The position numbers were made by a program, and so were the translations under genes. From CAZGVW01 sp964529265 (lineage in GTDB: Bacteria; Planctomycetota; Phycisphaerae; Phycisphaerales; UBA1924): a DNA stretch of 36,211 nucleotides. The DNA lies in contig CAZGVW010000054.1 in NCBI GenBank assembly GCA_964529265.1, positions 1 through 36,211 of the forward strand, read 5' to 3'. The notes beneath the pieces were generated by a model that saw only the letters and a program-made list of their open reading frames with translations, was not told the origin of the DNA and ran no database searches. Below, in pieces: positions 33,355 through 36,211 of the stretch (position 1 is its first letter; each line of letters begins with the position of its first letter).

Positions 33355-33424
33355 CGCCAGTGTCCCCTTGGCCCTTTGCCCCTTCGGCACTTGGCCAATT
33401 GTGCTTTGTGCTTTGCCCTTTCCT
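33355..33424. other. Convergent intergenic spacer of short repeated words
   Basis: Between the convergent kinase and aldolase genes, the + strand consists of imperfect repeats of CCTTTGCCC, CACTTGGCC and GTGCTTT. The centre holds TTGGCCAA, an 8-bp palindrome. No classic terminator is seen on either strand. Confidence 0.35.
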
Positions 33425-34528
33425 CTACGCCACCCTCACCCCCTCATCCAGATACACATCCTGAATCGCGTGCAGCAGCGCCACGCCCTCTTTCATCGGC
33501 CGCTGGAACGCCTTGCGCCCGCTGATCAGCCCCATCCCTCCCGCGCGCTTGTTGATCACCGCCGTGCGCACCGCCTCCGCCATGTCCGATTGCCCCTTCG
33601 ATTCCCCGCCCGAGTTGATGAGCGGCGCGCGCCCCATGTAGCAGTTCGCCACCTGGTACCGGCACAGGTCGATCGGATGCCCCCCCTTCCCGTTCTCATC
33701 GCATCCCGTCAGCGCCGTGTAGATGCGCTTATCGAACTTGCCATACGACGACGACCCCATGTTCAGCGCCGCATACCCGCCGTTCTTCGTCGGCAGCTTC
33801 TGCTTGATGATGTCCGCCTGAATCGTCACGCCCAGGTGGTTCGCCTGGCCCGAGAGATCCGCCGCGTCGTGGTAATCCACGCTCTTCCCGTCCGCCCCCT
33901 TCGCCTTGAACGCGTTGTTCCGCGTGTAGCACCACAGCACGCACACCATCCCCAGCGCATGCGCCTCCTCGAACGCCTCCGAAACCTCCTGAATCTGCCT
34001 CCGGCTCTCCTCCGACCCGAAATAGATCGTCGCCCCCACCGCCGTCGCGCCCATCTCGTAGCACTGCCGCACGCTTCCATACAGCGTCTGGTCATGCGCA
34101 TTCGGATACGTCAGCAACTCGTTGTGGTTGAACTTCACCAGGAACGGAATCTTGTGCGCATACTTCCGCGCCACCATCCCCAGCACGCCGAACGTGCTCG
34201 CCACCGCGTTGCACCCGCCCTCGATCGCCAGCCGCACGATGTTCTCCGGATCGAAGTACTCCGGATTCGGCGCGAAACTCGCCCCCGCCGAGTGCTCCAC
34301 CCCCTGGTCCACCGGCAGAATGCTCACGTACCCCGTCCCCGCCAGCCGCCCGTGATTCAAGAGTGCCTGGTAGTTCCGCAGCGTCTGCGGATTCCGGTCG
34401 CTCAGCGACACCACACGGTCCACGAAATCCGGCCCCGGCAGATGCAGCGCACTCCGCGGAATCCCGCGGCATTCATACCCCAGCAGATCCTTCGCCTCGC
34501 TCCCCAGCAGTTCCGCGATCGACGCCAT
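33425..34528 (-). CDS. fbaB: Class I fructose-bisphosphate aldolase, DhnA/FbaB type
   Basis: This 367-aa glycolytic enzyme splits fructose 1,6-bisphosphate. Family features: GYVSILPVDQGVEHSAGASF, AVASTFGVLGMVARKY, FLVKFNHNELLTYPN, ATAVGATIYFGSEESRRQIQ, and GVTIQADIIKQKLP, with K242 as the probable Schiff-base lysine by family analogy. The C-terminal phosphate-binding part is PLINSGGESKG and GGMGLISGRKAFQRP. The start ATG at 34528 is preceded by GGGAG. With pgi this is the second glycolytic gene in the window, but they are not linked in an operon. Confidence 0.95.
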   Translation of the reverse strand: MASIAELLGSEAKDLLGYECRGIPRSALHLPGPDFVDRVVSLSDRNPQTLRNYQALLNHGRLAGTGYVSILPVDQGVEHSAGASFAPNPEYFDPENIVRLAIEGGCNAVASTFGVLGMVARKYAHKIPFLVKFNHNELLTYPNAHDQTLYGSVRQCYEMGATAVGATIYFGSEESRRQIQEVSEAFEEAHALGMVCVLWCYTRNNAFKAKGADGKSVDYHDAADLSGQANHLGVTIQADIIKQKLPTKNGGYAALNMGSSSYGKFDKRIYTALTGCDENGKGGHPIDLCRYQVANCYMGRAPLINSGGESKGQSDMAEAVRTAVINKRAGGMGLISGRKAFQRPMKEGVALLHAIQDVYLDEGVRVA

Positions 34529-34644
34529 AGCCGCTCACTCCCGCGGGCCGCGCCCGCCCCTCAATCACCGCTTCGCGCCGGGCCGCCATTCGCCCCGCGC
34601 ATCCGCACGCCGGCAAAGTCTACCAGCGCGACGAGCCGCCCCCT

Positions 34645-36211
34645 TCACGGGAGCGCAGGCTGCCCCCGAAGCCTCTGCTTGAGTTCTTCCTTCCAGTTCA
34701 GCACGACCGAGATGGTCGAAGGAGGCATCTCACCCGCCGCCGCCTGCACCACGAGGAACCGGCCGTCCGACAGCGGCGCGGCGCTCAGAATCGGCGGTGA
34801 AAACGCCCCGTGCTCCAACAGCCTCTCAGGCGCGGATACCTCCAGCCCCGGCTCGACCGACACCAGCGCCGCGTGCATCGCGCCCGCCGCGTCGATGATC
34901 AGCTCCTGCCGCCCGTCAACCACACGGCCGCTCCACGCCATCGACTCCACCTCGCGCAGCGGCAGCAGCACGCTGTCGCCCAGGTCGCCCGGCTTCGCCG
35001 GATCATGCGCAAACACGATCGCCTGCTCAGACCCCGGCAGCGATGTGCACATCGCCACCGCGCGCCCGTCCGGCGACACCACCGCGCCTTCGTGCCCCCC
35101 CTCCTCCGCCCACACGACCGTTCGCACTGCCTCCGCCTCGCCCCCCGTCAGCCGGGCGAAGAGAATGCCGTTGCCCTCAGGCGTCCACCGCTCGATGAAC
35201 ACGCCCGATCCATCCGGCAGAAACGACGTCGCCGCCAGAAACTCCTCGCGCCAGTCCAACGCCTTCAGCACCAGCCGCGCCTCACCCCCCTCCACGGCCC
35301 TCACATAGACCCCGTCCACCTTCCCCGGCGTCCCCGCGAGCGTGTACGCCAGCAGCCGACCGTCGGCCGAAAGCAGCGGCCGCGCGGCGTCGGCGCCCTC
35401 CGACCACACCGCGCGCTGGAACACACGGCGGTCCGCCCCCGCCTGCCACAACTCGTACAGACCCGCCGCGTTGATGAGCCCGACGCAGATGCGCCTCGCG
35501 TCGCTCGTCGTCGCGACCATCTCCGCATCGATCTGCCACCTGTCCTCGGCCCACGCCGTCAGCCCTCCCCCGCGCTCCACGATCGACAGCCCGCGCATGC
35601 GATCGCTCAACCCGCCCGGCAGATGCATCAGGCAGCCGCTCTCCGAAAGCGCGTAGTCCGCCGGCTCCCAGTGCGCCTCCGTTCGAAGCCCGCCGCACAC
35701 CATCACCGGCGGACCCGTCGTCTCCAGGCGCGCAAGATCGAACGGCGCCGCCATGATCGATTCTCCCCGCGCGAAGATCACGTGGCCCGTGTCCACGTAC
35801 GAGGCGCTGCCGCCGTCCCGCACCAGCGGAGCAACATCGCCAGTCTCATAGTCGATCAGCGCTGCGCTCACGATGTATCGGTTGTTCGTGAACCGCGAGA
35901 CGTCGGTCGCAAGGCGCCTGCCGTCCCCGAATGGGTAGAGCGCGCGCACGCCCTCCGCGTCCTCCACGTTCTTCAGATCGATCACACTCCCCGCGAGATC
36001 TCCAGCCAGCCCGAACCGCCGGATCCGCGGCTTCCGCCCCACCAGCACCGCAAGATCTCCCCCCGGCAGGAACTCGATCCCCGCCAGCGAATCCGTCGAA
36101 TCGATGTGCCCGATCTCCAGCGCCGGCGACGAACCGTCCGTCGGCATCCGCAGCACGCGCCGCAGACCCGTCCCGTCCTCCGCCGGCGTCACAACCCCCA
36201 CCCACCGACCG
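34645..36211 (-). CDS. C-terminal part of a TolB-like propeller protein, probably a Ser/Thr kinase; cut by the window end
   Basis: The frame is open to the last base, so at least 521 residues are C-terminal to a start beyond 36211. Repeating segments (IEFLPGGDLAVLVGRKPRI, RPLLSADGRLLAYTLAG, TSFLPDGSGVFIERWTPEGN, AVVSPDGRAVAMCTSLPGSE) indicate a WD40/TolB beta-propeller. The terminal ISVVLNWKEELKQRL matches the end (xxVVLNWFEELK) of many bacterial Ser/Thr kinase-propeller fusions, as I recall them. The kinase domain would lie outside the window, so that part is inference. Confidence 0.7.
   Translation of the reverse strand, partial: GRWVGVVTPAEDGTGLRRVLRMPTDGSSPALEIGHIDSTDSLAGIEFLPGGDLAVLVGRKPRIRRFGLAGDLAGSVIDLKNVEDAEGVRALYPFGDGRRLATDVSRFTNNRYIVSAALIDYETGDVAPLVRDGGSASYVDTGHVIFARGESIMAAPFDLARLETTGPPVMVCGGLRTEAHWEPADYALSESGCLMHLPGGLSDRMRGLSIVERGGGLTAWAEDRWQIDAEMVATTSDARRICVGLINAAGLYELWQAGADRRVFQRAVWSEGADAARPLLSADGRLLAYTLAGTPGKVDGVYVRAVEGGEARLVLKALDWREEFLAATSFLPDGSGVFIERWTPEGNGILFARLTGGEAEAVRTVVWAEEGGHEGAVVSPDGRAVAMCTSLPGSEQAIVFAHDPAKPGDLGDSVLLPLREVESMAWSGRVVDGRQELIIDAAGAMHAALVSVEPGLEVSAPERLLEHGAFSPPILSAAPLSDGRFLVVQAAAGEMPPSTISVVLNWKEELKQRLRGQPALP

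Noticed and set aside
33368..35308. 646-aa + strand open frame across the aldolase and propeller genes
   Set aside because: It is antisense to two well-supported genes and is rich in Arg/Pro/His without a domain.
1..36211. tRNA, rRNA, CRISPR array, insertion sequence
   Set aside because: I saw no tRNA-like TTC-A/cloverleaf stretch, rRNA segment, regularly spaced CRISPR repeats, or transposase in any frame.

Overview
The window is high-GC bacterial DNA, most likely from a planctomycete of the Phycisphaerae type. The clues are exported proteins ending in dockerin-like 'LGAWG' tails, a PEP-CTERM protein, a pseudopilin with an H-X9-DG-like tail, and a CxxC zinc-ribbon membrane protein. It also has a complete set of Gram-negative flagellar P- and L-ring genes. 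The taxon is inferred from these signatures and not proven.

Layout. 0.2-6 kb holds housekeeping genes on both strands: a zinc-ribbon membrane protein, a MoxR AAA ATPase, a CDGSH iron-sulfur protein, hypoxanthine phosphoribosyltransferase with inorganic pyrophosphatase, glucose-6-phosphate isomerase and an SDR oxidoreductase. 6.2-22.3 kb is one long minus-strand flagellar block. In transcription order it reads: a 67-aa small gene, flgF, flgG, flgA, flgH, flgI, an N-terminal-only flgJ, flgN, flgK, a very large flgL, fliW, csrA and three flagellin genes. Two of the flagellin genes have a clear Rho-independent terminator each and the third has a good one. All three flagellins are exactly 520 aa and share the leader word ATCACGGAGGAT over the ribosome binding site, next to csrA and fliW. 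This predicts the CsrA/FliW/flagellin translational circuit.

22.4-26.3 kb, same strand and just upstream of the flagellar block, is the most interesting part. A cobalamin riboswitch with its own promoter precedes four tightly packed genes: a PEP-CTERM beta-propeller-like surface protein, a secreted protein with a dockerin-like tail, a type II/IV pseudopilin and a Bfd-type [2Fe-2S] protein. I read this as a candidate corrinoid-capture system on the planctomycete surface. The secreted protein resembles 'cell surface proteins' of Bacteroidota vitamin B12 loci.

26.3-36.2 kb holds aat, an FG-GAP surface protein with an apparent frameshift in its signal peptide, the GTPase gene ychF, a small membrane ORF and a putative lipoprotein that overlap tail to tail, a CHASE-PAS-HWE sensor kinase, class I fructose-bisphosphate aldolase, and the C-terminal part of a probable Ser/Thr kinase-TolB propeller protein cut by the window end.

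At large scale, the + strand is G-rich from 1 to about 11 kb and C-rich from about 16 kb to the end, whichever strand the genes are on. Codon third positions follow this: pgi favours G-ending codons, while ychF and the sensor kinase, on the same strand, favour C-ending ones. The switch has the polarity expected at a replication terminus.
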